Positions 37,812 through 50,207 of a DNA stretch of 64,000 nucleotides are shown here, in pieces. Each line of letters starts with the position of its first letter. The first letter of the stretch is position 1. The position numbers and the translations under genes are program-made. The stretch comes from Carallia brachiata (taxonomy: Eukaryota; Streptophyta; Magnoliopsida; Malpighiales; Rhizophoraceae), in the NCBI GenBank assembly GCA_021464245.1, contig JADCRB010000034.1:1178001-1242000 (forward strand), given 5' to 3'. A model generated the notes under the pieces. The model did no database searches, was not told the DNA's origin, and worked only from the letters and a program-made list of their open reading frames with translations.

Positions 37812-40320
37812 TTGCGCATATCAAATTTCAAATCCACTAAAATATATGTAGGCAAAAATCATGCCCCCTTAGAGTAGGCCAGCAATAGTTCTTGCCTACC
37901 GAATCCCAGCCCAGGTACAACGCGTCCCTTGCAGGGTTTCACTTTAATAAATAATAAATATATAGATTCCAAAAACCACCAAAAAAAAGGGCTTTTCAAG
38001 AAGGTGATTAGATTAACATGACAAATCAAGAAGAAATCAACGCAAACAGACACAGATGTATGTTTGTGAAGTGGAAAAGAAGGATGGGACGCTCTAATGT
38101 ATCGTGATAGAATAATGACAAATATCTCAAAAATTATGTTATGAAAATTGAAATTTATAATTATAAAAAGAATTAATAATCTTTTTTTACACCGTTAAAA
38201 TTGATAATTCTTTTTATAATTATAAATTTTAGAATATTTCATGACATGACATGATTTTTGATATATTTATTATTACTTTTTGTAATAAAGTTATCATTTT
38301 GATACTTGCCACCTTGTTAGAGTCAATTTCTTTGCTTGTTGTTGTAAACAGCGAATGCTCTGGGTTTGGAGAAACTTGTAGTTGACAATATCAGCTGGCC
38401 AAATCCAAACCAAGCACTTCGTGCCACGGATAGCAGAGGATGCAACAAGTTCTTCAATCTGTTGTTGCATTGCTTTGGAAAATCAATTTCAATTATTATC
38501 ATAGCAGACCATCGTGACAGTTGGCAACAGCTCCTTCCTAAAACTTACCAGTGAAGTCTTTTGATTTGATTGGGGTTGATTTATTGAACTTTTCATTGGA
38601 TTTGATTAGCTGCCGACCGCCTTGTAATTTTTGCAATGCGGAAATGTGTGATTCCTGAAGGTAATTTTTTCAAACTTAAATCCCAACGGGTCGGGATTTG
38701 ACAGTCTTGATATTATCTAAAGATTTGTGAACAGAGAAGTGAGAAAGACAAATGAAGTAGATGATGAAAAAGGAGAATAAAGAAAGAAATATTTCTACCT
38801 TGAAGCCCAATAGAGTCTTCCTATTAATAAAATCATAAGTTGTTCTAATTATTAAATTTCAAATGAATATGGTTGGTCCACATTGGAGTGTTAATGTGAT
38901 TCTAACTTTTTTTCCGTCTTTAGTAGAAGTAGTTAAGCCACATTAGCAAGATAAAAAGGTGGAAAGAGACGAGATTTGAACCCCCGTCCTTGTGGCCGCT
39001 TGCCACTCAAACACGCTTCAATGCTTGAGTTTAACTTCTTTAACAGAACAGGATCAGATAAGTGTTTGCTTTGTTGTGTTGTCACTTGGATACTTGTGTA
39101 GACAAGCTCATGCAAGCCAAGCCCTCAAAGGTGGGCTCGAGCGACTCAAGGATTCTGGAAATAAATTCAAAGACTTAATCTGTATCAAACATGAATCATA
39201 TAACCTAACTTGGATTATTCCCGCATAAATTTGTTTAAAAAAAAACTTGGATTACGATATACATCCAATCACTGTTCAATTAGTGTAGCTTAAAAATTCG
39301 ACGAGCAAATTGACAAGCCATTCATCAAATTTGAGACATATCTTATTTACAAGTCGGATCTCACTTGCAGGCAGTGGACCACCAAAATTGACAGCAACGA
39401 AAATTAAGCTTGAAATCCTGTCGACATTGTTGTTTCACTTCCGTCTTAGGTTCCTTTCTCTGTCCAGTGCATCCTGGTAGAGAAACATGTTACTGTTTTG
39501 GTGGGTCTTGAAACTCACGTATCAAAGAGGCATCCACCAAGCAATTTATGAAAGTTGGCAACTTGCACTTTCCCATTGCTCCTTCCCCCCAACAAACCCA
39601 GCTGCAATTTAACTGAAAATGAGATTGTTTGAGATTTTATCTAATGATTATATAATTATTTATTCAAGTTAATTATTTTGAGCAAAAGCAGCGTCAATCA
39701 GAATTATTAATTAGGAATTGACCAAAAAAAGTCTATTGTCAATATGTTTGTGTGTGTGAAGTTGATACGAATTGGAAAGAAATAGTCAATTGTTTGTTAT
39801 TTTAGCCGTCTCGTTTGCTGATATTGGATTATTGACTTGTTCATCACATATTTTTCTTCTCTCGGCGATAAACGTTGCTTGTTTTGACCGTCGGGAACCT
39901 ATTTAGAAAAATTCAAATTATAGTTCTTCCTTTTGGCAAAAAACAAAAGACAAAAAAAAAAAAAGAGAAATGAAAGAGTGCGTTCTTCTTCTTTTATTTT
40001 AGGTAACAAGTAATAAGAAGTTACAACACTTATTGAAACACATAATCACTATAAGATAATAACGAAATACATTTTTTACTTTTAATTTGATTTATTTGTG
40101 ATAAAAAAAATATATCATTGGTCGACGTGTTTCAATAAGTGTGACTAATTAGTAATTTCTCTTTATAAAATTTTTTTTATAAACAGTTTATAAGTTATGA
40201 AATACGACTTATAATAAAGTAATTATATATATATAATAATTAATTTTTTTTTCTTTTTTTATTTTAACTTTTTGTTGGGTGCGCTAAGGTTTTTTCTTTT
40301 TTTTTTTTTTCCATTTAAAG
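37812..40320. other. Intergenic, no gene recognised
   Basis: AT-rich DNA. At 38955-39005 a minus-strand 'gggggttcaaatctcgtctc' looks like the T arm of a tRNA but lacks the rest of a cloverleaf. The stretch ends in the promoter of the SSL gene. Confidence 0.5.
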
Positions 40321-40348
40321 AAAGAAGGTATTTCCACAAGAGTAGCCG

Positions 40349-40401
40349 TATATATAATAATCAACCTAACCATGGGAAGGCCTAGCAGCCATACTCGGTA
40401 G
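40349..40401 (+). promoter_or_regulatory. TATA-like box and 9-codon upstream ORF before the SSL gene
   Basis: A TATATATAA box lies at 40349-40357. An upstream frame ATG GGA AGG ... CGG TAG occupies 40372-40401, 49 bp before the main ATG. If transcription starts about 30 bp past the TATA box, the upstream ATG may fall just before the transcript start, so its use is uncertain. Confidence 0.4.
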
Positions 40402-40449
40402 CCTCGTCCCACCTGCAGCCATCGCATAGCTAGTAAGGAGGTCAAGCCA

Positions 40450-42974
40450 ATGGTGTCAAACCTCATAGTCACAGCTATAATTCCAGTCCTGCTCTCAGCC
40501 TGGGTCATTGCCAACTTTTTCTCTCAGCCACCCAATAGTCTGGAGAAGTCTTCCGTTAACAGAATCATTAATGGCCAGCTCGAGGTTGTTCCAATTGTGG
40601 GTGCAATTGGTCCTGAAAGTTTTGCCTTTGACCCGCTTGGTGGCGGCCCGTATACCGGCTTGTCCGATGGCCGGATTGTCAAATGGCAAGAAACTGAACG
40701 GGTATGGACCGATTTCGCCGTTACTTCTCGAAAGAGGTATGTAGAAGATTGTGTTCCTCCCTTTTCTCCGAACTTATTTACCTTACATGTATAGAGAAAC
40801 TTGTGCCATTTATCTTCCACTTGATCAAATATCGAGAAATTAATCAAAATTTTAAGAAAACATTAGAAAACACTGGGCTGTCTATCCCTGGCCAGTGTTT
40901 TCCCTACTTATAATCAAAAGTTAGAGAAAAAGATTTATCAGTGAAAGTCGATGAAGAAAAAACGAAGAGTCTCGCAGCTTAAGGAAAAAGGAGACGCCAA
41001 ACAGACATAAGATTGAGATTTTTTTATCTAATTAAATGATTAATAAATGACCGAATATATTTTTTTGTTCATTTGATTATTTTGTATAACTAAATAATTA
41101 ATATTTATAATAAAAATAAATATATTTTATTAAGTTAATTATTATTCGTCTGTTTTACGTTAATTTTTTCTTACTCTGAAAAGAAAAAAAAAGGAAAAAA
41201 AGCGACACGTACTTACAAGTGGCATACTCACATCTTACGTTGGAGCCAACTCCGTACGCCAAGTGCCACGTTTGTGAATAAACCCAGAACTAATTCTTAG
41301 CCAAGTGTCAATCAAGGAAGAAACAGAAAAGACGACTGCGAAACCATCCTTGGCCACGTAACTTGTTGCGGTGTATCGTGTACATTGTCGTCGCCTTTAA
41401 ACAGCTTACAAAAGAAAAACATTTGGTTTTAGAAATGAATTATTGAAAGACGAAGGCTTACACTTTTTATGGTTCAAATTTAAGGGAATTTTTTCCCCTT
41501 TTTGGTCATTTTTTCTTAACAATCATTGACAAACCTTGTTCTAAATCAATTTAGAAGACAACCATTAATTTTGCAACGTGTGTACGCTACAAGTAAACAA
41601 ACTTCTACCTAGCACGTTAACGTTTGTGGTCGAAATCGACCGTCTTGAATTGAATTTTTACACTTTTCTTAATGCAATTTGTTGTGAGATCATCTCATTT
41701 TAACTACTCATTTTAACTACCACTGTCAACCAATGATGGGAAACGTCGAGGATTGAGTCTTGTCCCAAAAGAAAAATGATATGTAGTTGTTGGCAGATCA
41801 ACTAGTTATTATATCAAGCTATATCTATGGCTTAATTACTTGAACAGAAAATAAATTCTGAAATATATCAACAGAGATGGCTGTGAAGGGCCGCATGATC
41901 ATCAACAAACGGAGCACATTTGCGGGCGTCCGTTGGGTTTGAGCTTCAGCGAAAGCAACGGTGATCTGTACATTGCTGATGCTTACATGGGACTACTAGT
42001 GGTGGGACCCGAAGGTGGCTTGGCCACTAAGATCCCAACGCATGCACAAGGGATTCCTTTTGGGTTGGCAAATGGTCTGGACATTGACCAATCCACTGGT
42101 GCCGTGTATTTCACCGATAGCAGCACACAGTACCAACGCAGGTAAGTCCCACACCTTAAAGAAAGGTAAAAATCTTGGTAGTGTTATTTATGTAACTTCA
42201 ACGTAGCAATCATCTGTTGGATAATAAATTGTTAGATATCGATAATATTTTGTTGTTTGTTATTTATTGTTATTTACTTAAAATTATATAATGTCACTTA
42301 AAAAAAATTAAAGATATACAATTAATACAGCCTATTTTAATGCTAGTTCAGAAAAGAATTTAAGTCGATTATATATGTGTAATTGAATATAAATTTTGCA
42401 GGAATTACATCTCTGTGATATTGAGTGGGGATAAATCAGGAAGGCTAATGAAATATGACCCACAAAGCAAACAAGTGACACTCCTTATGGGCAACTTGTC
42501 ATTTCCAAATGGATTGGCATTAAGCACAGATGGCAATTTCATTCTATTTGCAGAGACCAACAGCTGTAGAGTCCTAAGATATTGGATAAAAACATCAAAA
42601 TCAGGAACTCTTGAAGTCTTTGCTCAACTACCAGGGTTCCCTGACAACATAAAAAGAAGCCCAAGAGGTGGGTACTGGGTTGGTGTGCATTCAAGGAGAG
42701 AGAAGCTTGTGGAGTTGGTTCTTTCATACTCATGGATAGGAAATTCTTTGCTTAAGCTTCCTTTGGATATAATGAAGGCTTATTCTGTTTTCGCAAAGTT
42801 TAGAAGTGGGGGTGGCTTGGCAGTGAGATTGAGTGAGGATGGTGACATTTTGGAAATTTTGGAAGACAAATATGGGAATATATACTAAAGTCTATAAGTG
42901 AAGTAATGGAGAAAGATGGCAAATTATGGATAGGATCGGTGAATTTGCCTTTTGCAGGTAGGTACCAAATGTGA
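40450..42974 (+). CDS. Strictosidine synthase-like protein (SSL), 3 exons
   Basis: Exons: 40450-40736, 41875-42141 and 42402-42974. About 375 residues, the normal SSL length. Residues 5-25 form a hydrophobic signal anchor (LIVTAIIPVLLSAWVIANFF), which points to the endomembrane system or vacuole. The six-bladed beta-propeller follows, with GPESFAFDPLGGGPYTGLSD, RDGCEGPHDHQQTEHICGRP, LYIADAYMGLLVVGPEGG, ANGLDIDQSTGAVYFTDSS, the Str_synth motif YDPQSKQVTLL...LSFPNGLALS and a C-terminal LWIGSVNLPFAGRYQM. Plant SSLs outside the alkaloid makers generally lack strictosidine synthase activity and are close to calcium-dependent phosphotriesterases, so alkaloid synthesis should not be assumed. Near 42880 the frame breaks: after EDKYG one base is missing (an AA where AAA is expected), and the reading resumes as KSISEVMEKDGKLWIGSV. 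The exon sum is one base short, which agrees. I treat it as a consensus error. Closest recalled relatives are Arabidopsis SSL genes beside ARR8/ARR9. Confidence 0.92.
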
Positions 42975-45900
42975 GTGTATAAAACTCTACCATAAATCAT
43001 GTGTACTTTGTAAGGAATAGAACAAAAGGTGGGTGGGACTTGGAAAGTCAATTACTGTTTTGTATTGGGCTTGGACTTGGCTTTTTTTTTTTTTTTTTGG
43101 TTTTCTGAAACGTATGGAGGACTACGGGCTACGGCACACTAGAAGCATTTTTGGGGCTCCATGCAACTTCATAGATCATTTGGTTACAAATGATGTGTAT
43201 CAGTCGGGAGTCCATGTAACGTCAGCTTACATGGACCTGGAACGCGACAAATTGACTATGGTCCTGTAATGGAGTTCTTTTCAAATGAAGCTTCTATCGA
43301 ATGAGTTGAGGCTGGTTAGCTGGTTATCTTGCTCTTTCAGTGAATTGAAGCTTTCATATATATTCTGTGACTCTCTTTCTCAGGTGTGTCATATCTTATG
43401 GCAGGATGCAGTGAATGTTCATTGGCTTAGGAATGAGTTTTTCTAGTTCTGCTTTAGATAGTTGTTTGATGTAATAGGGTGTACTACCTTTCATTTTAAC
43501 ACCCCCCCCCCCCCCCCCAAAAAAAGAAAGCTTATGTCAACTGAGTTGTTGGTCGGAATTTCTTTCTTGGAATCGTAGACCAATTGGTCCATAGTTGTGG
43601 TAAGTCCTCTGACGAACAAGTTGTGGTAAACCTAAGACAGTCCAAGTTTCATTTTTCATCAACGTGGTTTCTTATAAGTATCTCATAAGTGAATTGATTT
43701 TGAAGTCTACAGTAACAAGAAGTTGTGACATGTTTGACCGATTGATAATATTTTAATTTGGTCTGAAAGTACTTATTACATCGTTTTCCTTCCTTATTTC
43801 TACCTCCTAAAATTCAGTTCCCTCTGACCCCATGATATTTTGTATCATTTTCTATTTTTTTTTTCAATCTTAGTACAAATATTCTGCTATTATGAGAAAA
43901 AAAAACTGATAAAAGAGAAAATTAAAGATTGAACCTCAGCTTCCAATTAGCAGCGTCTAACTGCCAACCACCCGCCCAGAATAGGTCCTCTTCTTTGTTA
44001 TGATCCTACAGCCCAGACCCGCATATTTAACCATTGCCCATGGTCCTGGTTTGCCTCAGGCCTCGGCTCTTCGGAGGGATCCAGAACTCCAACCTTAAGA
44101 CAGCCCACATCAAGACATGGGTTAAGCAGGAGAATCCACGACAGGATGTGTATCCCGGAAGGCTAGAAACCACTATCTTGTTATGGTGGACCCAACGTAG
44201 ACTTATTGGCACGTCAAGTTTCTTGCCAATAACCAATCAAGATCCAAGACTTGTATTGTGTGGCTTTGAATTTGTAAGTGGTGGGTCCTATTGGATTCTT
44301 GCAAGACCAAACCAATAATGGAGTATCTGTGGTTTAGGTTTCGGCTTCAATTTCATGTACATCCTCAAGTGCCCTTCCGTGGTCTAAATTAATCTCTTAG
44401 CGGCTTATAATTTCTTACTTCCCGTTACTAGTTGGAAAGTAACTCATGATTGCTAAAAAACAAATAATATTCAAAGTAAACTCCACATTGATGTTTCGTT
44501 AGGTCTTATGCCACTGATGTTTGATGTCGTCTAATTCTAATTTTAGAATTAAAATCACAAAAAGAAAGGTGCTTACTTGAAACTTTTGCAACTTTCAAGG
44601 GCATAACAAAGAAAGAGCCTTTTTGTCTCTAAAAAAGAGTCTTCAAAGTTTCTCTTGCTCCTGTTTGTACTCTGTAGTTCTTAGGGAAAGAGAACTGTGT
44701 GAGGTGGACAATTGAAGGTAAAGTCTATTCCGATCATTATGCCCCCTTCCTATCACTGCCAGCTACATTGGATCCATACCAATTAAGTGACTAGATTATT
44801 CAAGACTTAATACGACTTTAAAGTAATTATTTAACACTTAATATGACTTGTCGTACGTTTAACTCCTTAATTTTTTTATAAGAGCGAGACTATTAACTAC
44901 TTAGACTATCCAAGTAGTGGTAGCAACGATATTTATTTGAGTATTATAATAATATATCATATCGTTAATTATATATTTGTTATCTCACTATTATTTTACA
45001 GTAGTATCTTAATTTTACTCTCCATGTTATGTTAGGCAAAATTTTGGAATTAGTCTGTCTTTGCAGAAAAAAAAAGTCTCTTATTCAGGTTTAGAAGGTC
45101 AATTACTCGTGAAAGTTACCATTATTATGATGAATTAAAATTATTTTGTCAATTTTATGTAACCTTTTATATGAGCTATGTAATTTTCTAAAACCAATAA
45201 TTGTAATGTAACTTTATCCTTCTTTCTTTTGAAACGTAACTAGTTTAGTTTATTGTGGTTTTACTTTTTGTTATTAGAAAAGTATTTTGAACACACAACT
45301 TTACGCTTGCTCTTCTTTTATTTTATTTACCCATTTTTCCTTGATTCCACAAAATCTTTCTTTTTTTTGAACAAAACTTGATAGTTTTTAGTGAGCAAGA
45401 AAGTACAAATGTATAGTTAGATGGATAAAGAGTACAAAAGAGTGACGAGAAGAGAGAGGACAAAGAGTCAAAAGATGATAAAAAAAAAGAAATGAATTCT
45501 ATAATTTTTTTTTTAAAATATATAATGTAAATTATAGTTAAAATTAATATACAATAATTATAAATTTAATTTATAATAAGTCTTATGGTAAAAAAAAAAT
45601 GTCAGTTCCCTGTTTAAAACTTTTACTCTTTGTATTTTATTAGAAAGTGAATGGAAAAAAAATAAAATAAAAAATAATACAGTAACAATAATATTATAAT
45701 TGATAAATAAAAAGTAGTTATTTAATTTAATAAAAAATAATTAAAAAAATAAATAAAAACAAATTTTTAAATTTTTTAAATTTTTTTTCTTTTGAAAAAT
45801 TTCCAACAAGGCCTTTAATTGAGGTCATCTATCTTGGGTCTTATTCGATGGTTGTCGACTTGTGGCCAAGGATGAAAGAATCGGACCGGACCGGCCGGTT

Positions 45901-47236
45901 CAACCAGAAAAATTAGAATCGGTCCCTTGTCCGGTCCGGTTCAAACTTAAAAATGAAATTTGGACTAGACCGAAAAAAATCGGTCAAAAATCGAGAAAAT
46001 CGGCAAAAAACTGGACCGGTTGAACCGGTTCAATTTAAACCCAAAAATTTTTAAATTATAATTTGACCCAAAATTTTATTTAAATTATAATTAAGACTCT
46101 AATTTTAACTAAAAATTTTAATTTAATCCTCAATTGATTAAAATTTTCAATTTAATCTTTAAAATTATAAAATTAATATTTAATCACTATTTTGTAATTT
46201 TGTTAAATATATTGTAAATTTAATATTAAAAATTTTTCAATATAAATTAATCTTTAAAATTTTTTTATTATTTTTTATAAATTATATTTTGTTAAATATA
46301 CTAATTGTAATATCCTTAATGTATGAAATATAATATAATTCTTAAAATATATTTTATTTTAAATATTTATTATCATTCTTATATAATATAACATTTTATA
46401 CAATTATATAAGTTATATAAAAATTTAATTTTGATATATTTAATATTAAATACTGATTTTACTAATTTAATCGTAATTTTACCGATCAAACCGGTTAAAT
46501 CTTAAATCTCTAAATTTTTTAATTCAATGACGAATTCGGTACTATGAACCTTACTTGTGACACACTCTTTTATGCCCGTCCGATTCTTCAAAGGATTCAT
46601 AGGGAAGAAAGGAGCGACAAAGAAGTGGTAGTGGAGACAAGTGGGGCCTACTGTAAGTGGAAGCCGCTAATGTGGGACCCAAGTTTACGACTCGTAAGCG
46701 TGAGACTGATGAAAAAGAAAGAATTTGACGACGATGCCAAAACAACTTCTTCGTATGCCACGCCAATTCTTTTGGCTGCTTCTTTCACAATTGGAAAATA
46801 AAATTAATTTTAATTAATAATAAAATAATTATATGAGTCACTAAAGTAATATAAAATAATTTATTTATTTTTTTTTAAATTTAATAATTAATATTATTCT
46901 TGTACTATTTAAACATATTATTTAATATTTTTCAAAATGAAAACAGAAAAATATTTGTGGACATAGACATAACAATTTTTTTTCAAAATTTTTATTTGCT
47001 AATTAATAAAAAAATTTTAGTTCACCGTAAATTATCCTTAATTCTGTTATATACTGAAATAATTAATATTTTTTATATTATAGAGTGTATAAAATAATTA
47101 ATTTTGACTCTTAAAATTTATGACTACGTAAAGGGATGGTCTATTGCCACTCCAAAAGGTAATAAATCCAAGCTACTCAACAGCTGAAATACGCCCAAAA
47201 AAGGAAAAAGATCTAAGTACCAAATGCGAGGGAAAT
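42975..47236. other. Intergenic DNA between SSL and HAD genes
   Basis: The first part is SSL 3' untranslated region. A C17-A7 run lies at about 43502-43525. At 43980-44320 there is a GC-richer island with open frames on both strands but no recognisable protein. 45850-46510 is a dispersed-repeat candidate (separate entry). 46544-46801 is another GC-richer, open, unrecognised island carrying GTGGGACCCA at 46673-46682, about 555 bp upstream of the HAD start. Confidence 0.5.
45868..46510. repeat. Dispersed-repeat candidate bounded by CCGGTT-rich ends
   Basis: The left end is dense in CCGG/CCGGTT motifs (ggaccggaccggccggttca, aaccggttcaatttaaac). An extremely AT-rich body follows and the right end carries 'gatcaaaccggttaaatc', whose complement resembles the left motif. 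Such GGACCGGTTCAACCGG strings are dispersed in many plant genomes. Type is undetermined and no frame is present. Confidence 0.4.
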
Positions 47237-47753
47237 ATGGCAATCATGGCAACAAGAACTACACTGAAACGAGCGCTTTCCACGCTCATTGACAACACAA
47301 ATAACAACGTTAATAGAACCCAGACTTGTTCAAGATCCGGGCCATGCTCAAATGGGTTTGCCCAGTTTTCCTCCTCGTCGGCGGCGGCGGCGGCGAAGGC
47401 CGTGGCGGAGCCTGAGGTGGCGGTGGGTGGGTCTACAGGAGTTGGGTTCGAGATATTGGGCGTGAAAGATTATGAGGATTACAGAAGGTCTTTGTATGGT
47501 GATATCACCCATAATGCTCTGCTTGTTGATGCCGTCGGTACCCTTGTTGTCCCCTCCCAACCCATGGCACAGGTTACATGCTTATACCCAAGATTTGTAT
47601 TTGCTTGCATTGCATGTCCATTTCTTTTTTTTTCTTTTTTTTTTTTATCGTTCTAAATCTCACAAGACTTTGTACATACTTGTATTTATTGCTTTTGTAT
47701 ACGCTTTTGCATGTTGTGATTCTTGTTTCTCTCTCTCTCGCTTTTTTTGTTCC

Positions 47754-47790
<37 letters not shown>

Positions 47791-50166
47791 TGGATGTTAT
47801 TATTGTGTGTGTTGAAGACTTGAAGTTTTCAAGTTTTTTAGTTGTGTAAAGCATTTGGGTTGATTTTGTGCTTGGAATCTGCTTTGCTATAATGGTGCTA
47901 TCAATCCGAATATGATGAGTTTTGTTGCATCTGGCACTCAATTAATGCATGTATGTAGCATTTTGTTTTCAGTTTTCTTTCCTTTTTTTGGGGGGGGGGG
48001 AATATTTTTGTTTCTTGTATTGAATGTATGCCTGCTGGATTAGTTAAGTAAAGTTTCAGGCTTGAATTATATTTGTATAGAGGTGATCAAATATTGGTAT
48101 TGTTATTTGTAGATATATAGACAAATTGGGGAGAAGTATGGCGTGGCGTATTCGGAGGATGAGATATTAAACAGATACAGAAGGGCTTATGAGCAGCCTT
48201 GGGGCCAATCACGTCTCAGGTCTCTTCTCGTTCCTTTGAATTGCTTTTTTTTTTTTTTAAAAAAACGCTTGGATATTAGTCTTCTGCCCCCCCCCCCCCC
48301 CTCTCTCTCTTTTCATTTTAGTTTACTGGTTCTTGTACCTATTCCTTGGTTGGATCTTTCATTCTTGAAGAAAATTGTCAGAGTACCAAAGCTACTTTAA
48401 TTGCAAGCCATAATTCTTAAATTACAGACTCACTAGCTAGTTTTGGACCAACTCCATGAGAAATTATGTGCATCAAAGGATCTTAATTGAACATTTTTTA
48501 TTGGTGTCATAGTTAATGTAGATTTTACCTTGCCTGCTTGCCGTTTTGATGTTGCAAGCTCATATAGTGACTTGGCCAGTTAAATGCTCCTTACACGGGT
48601 TGTGGAAGAAATTACAAAACAAAGGAAAGGATCTGTTCAAGATCTTAGTAACTATATTGGTTTGTTTTCTAACACCACCTCTGCTTACCAAAGAGATAAT
48701 GGAGAAGGGTTTCAATTCCGTACAAATGTGTGCATTCATTTGGACGAATGTGACCGTCCAATTAAGCATCTATACAGTATGGATGATGGATCAAGCAGCT
48801 CACAAGCTTGTTTGCACATGCCCCCATTTGCATATCATGCAGAAATACAAACGTTGAGCGATCTTTTGGTTTCTACTCTATTACATACTGTTTTAGGGTA
48901 AAGAGATACTGGATTTATAAATGACAAGTGATTCAACATTTCTCACTTTCATTGCAGTTAGCAATAATTGTGTATCCCCTTGGAGCATTCAAAGTGCCTC
49001 ACACTTTAATAAGATTATCTGATTGCCTGTTTTTTCCCGAAATTCTCAAGTCATTTAAAAGTTAAATAGTGATAAATTATTTTGTATGTCAATTTGAGAA
49101 AAGCCAATGTTTATTCTCCTAGGATCTATGAAGTTGTGAGGACATTATGTTTTAGGCTCAGCGACAATCTCTAATTGTTTCAGCTGCAAATTTTTTTTTT
49201 GTTTTTCTGATGTGCTTGCTTAGAGTTTTGTTTTCCTCTTGCAAACAATGACTAGTTAGAATCTCCACTTTGTTTCAGATATGTGAATGATGGGAGACTC
49301 TTCTGGCAATATATAGTCAGTTCCTCTACTGGCTGCTCAGACCCTCAGTACTTTGAGGAACTTTATAACTACTATACCACTGAAAAGGTAAGTTTGATCC
49401 AAAATCAGAATTATTTTCTTTCCTTTGAGTTGTCACATAACCATGCGCTTATTTTTCCTTTTTGTTGTTAATTTTAATTTTTAAGGCATGGCACCTCTGT
49501 GATCCTGATGCTGAGAAAGTATTTAGGGCCCTCAGAAAAGCTGGTGTAAAGTTGGCTGTTGTGTCAAATTTTGACACTCGGCTTAGACCACTGCTCCGGG
49601 CATTAGACTGTGACCATTGGTTTGATGCCATTGCAGTTTCAGCTGAAGTAAGTTACCCTCCCCCTCCCCCCCTCTCCCTCTCTTCTCTGTCTTGTTTGAA
49701 GGAAAATGGGGAATTAAATTAGATACTTCATCATGGCGTTGACTTCTAGAGGGTGAAACTACGCAATGGTATGATTTCTCCTTTGTGACTAGAAGGTCGC
49801 ATAAGGAGATGACCGCTATGCTTCCCCAACCATTGCAAAGTCAGAGCCTTGGGCATCGGGAATGCCTTTCTTCTGTATCTTTGTCATTTGCACAAATATT
49901 TGTGTATGATTGTTCTTCATTTACTCAGAGCTATCATGTGCACTGTTCCTTGGGATATAGATCCTAACAGTTAACACGTGGAATGAGCTGAAGTTCCTTT
50001 TTCGCGAGAGAATGAATAAATCAACCCCTAACTGAGTGAGTCAAGTCTTATTAATTTTGATGTAACAAAGCCAAAAAGGATGGAAGATTTTTATATTGGT
50101 CAATTTGCTAATGAGTTAATTTTATTTGGGAATTCTATTTACTATGTGGATTGTATTGATTATAAT

Positions 50167-50207
<41 letters not shown>

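Noticed and set aside
38955..39005. tRNA-like T arm on the minus strand (gggggttcaaatctcgtctc)
   Set aside because: The stem pairs poorly with the G count given, and no D arm, anticodon arm or acceptor partner can be placed upstream.
44027..44318. Protein gene in the 44-kb island
   Set aside because: Open on both strands with no domain, no introns with clear borders and no matching family.
47472..47941. Frames with poly-Gly or poly-Pro in HAD intron 1
   Set aside because: Same cause: translation of a G33 run within an intron.
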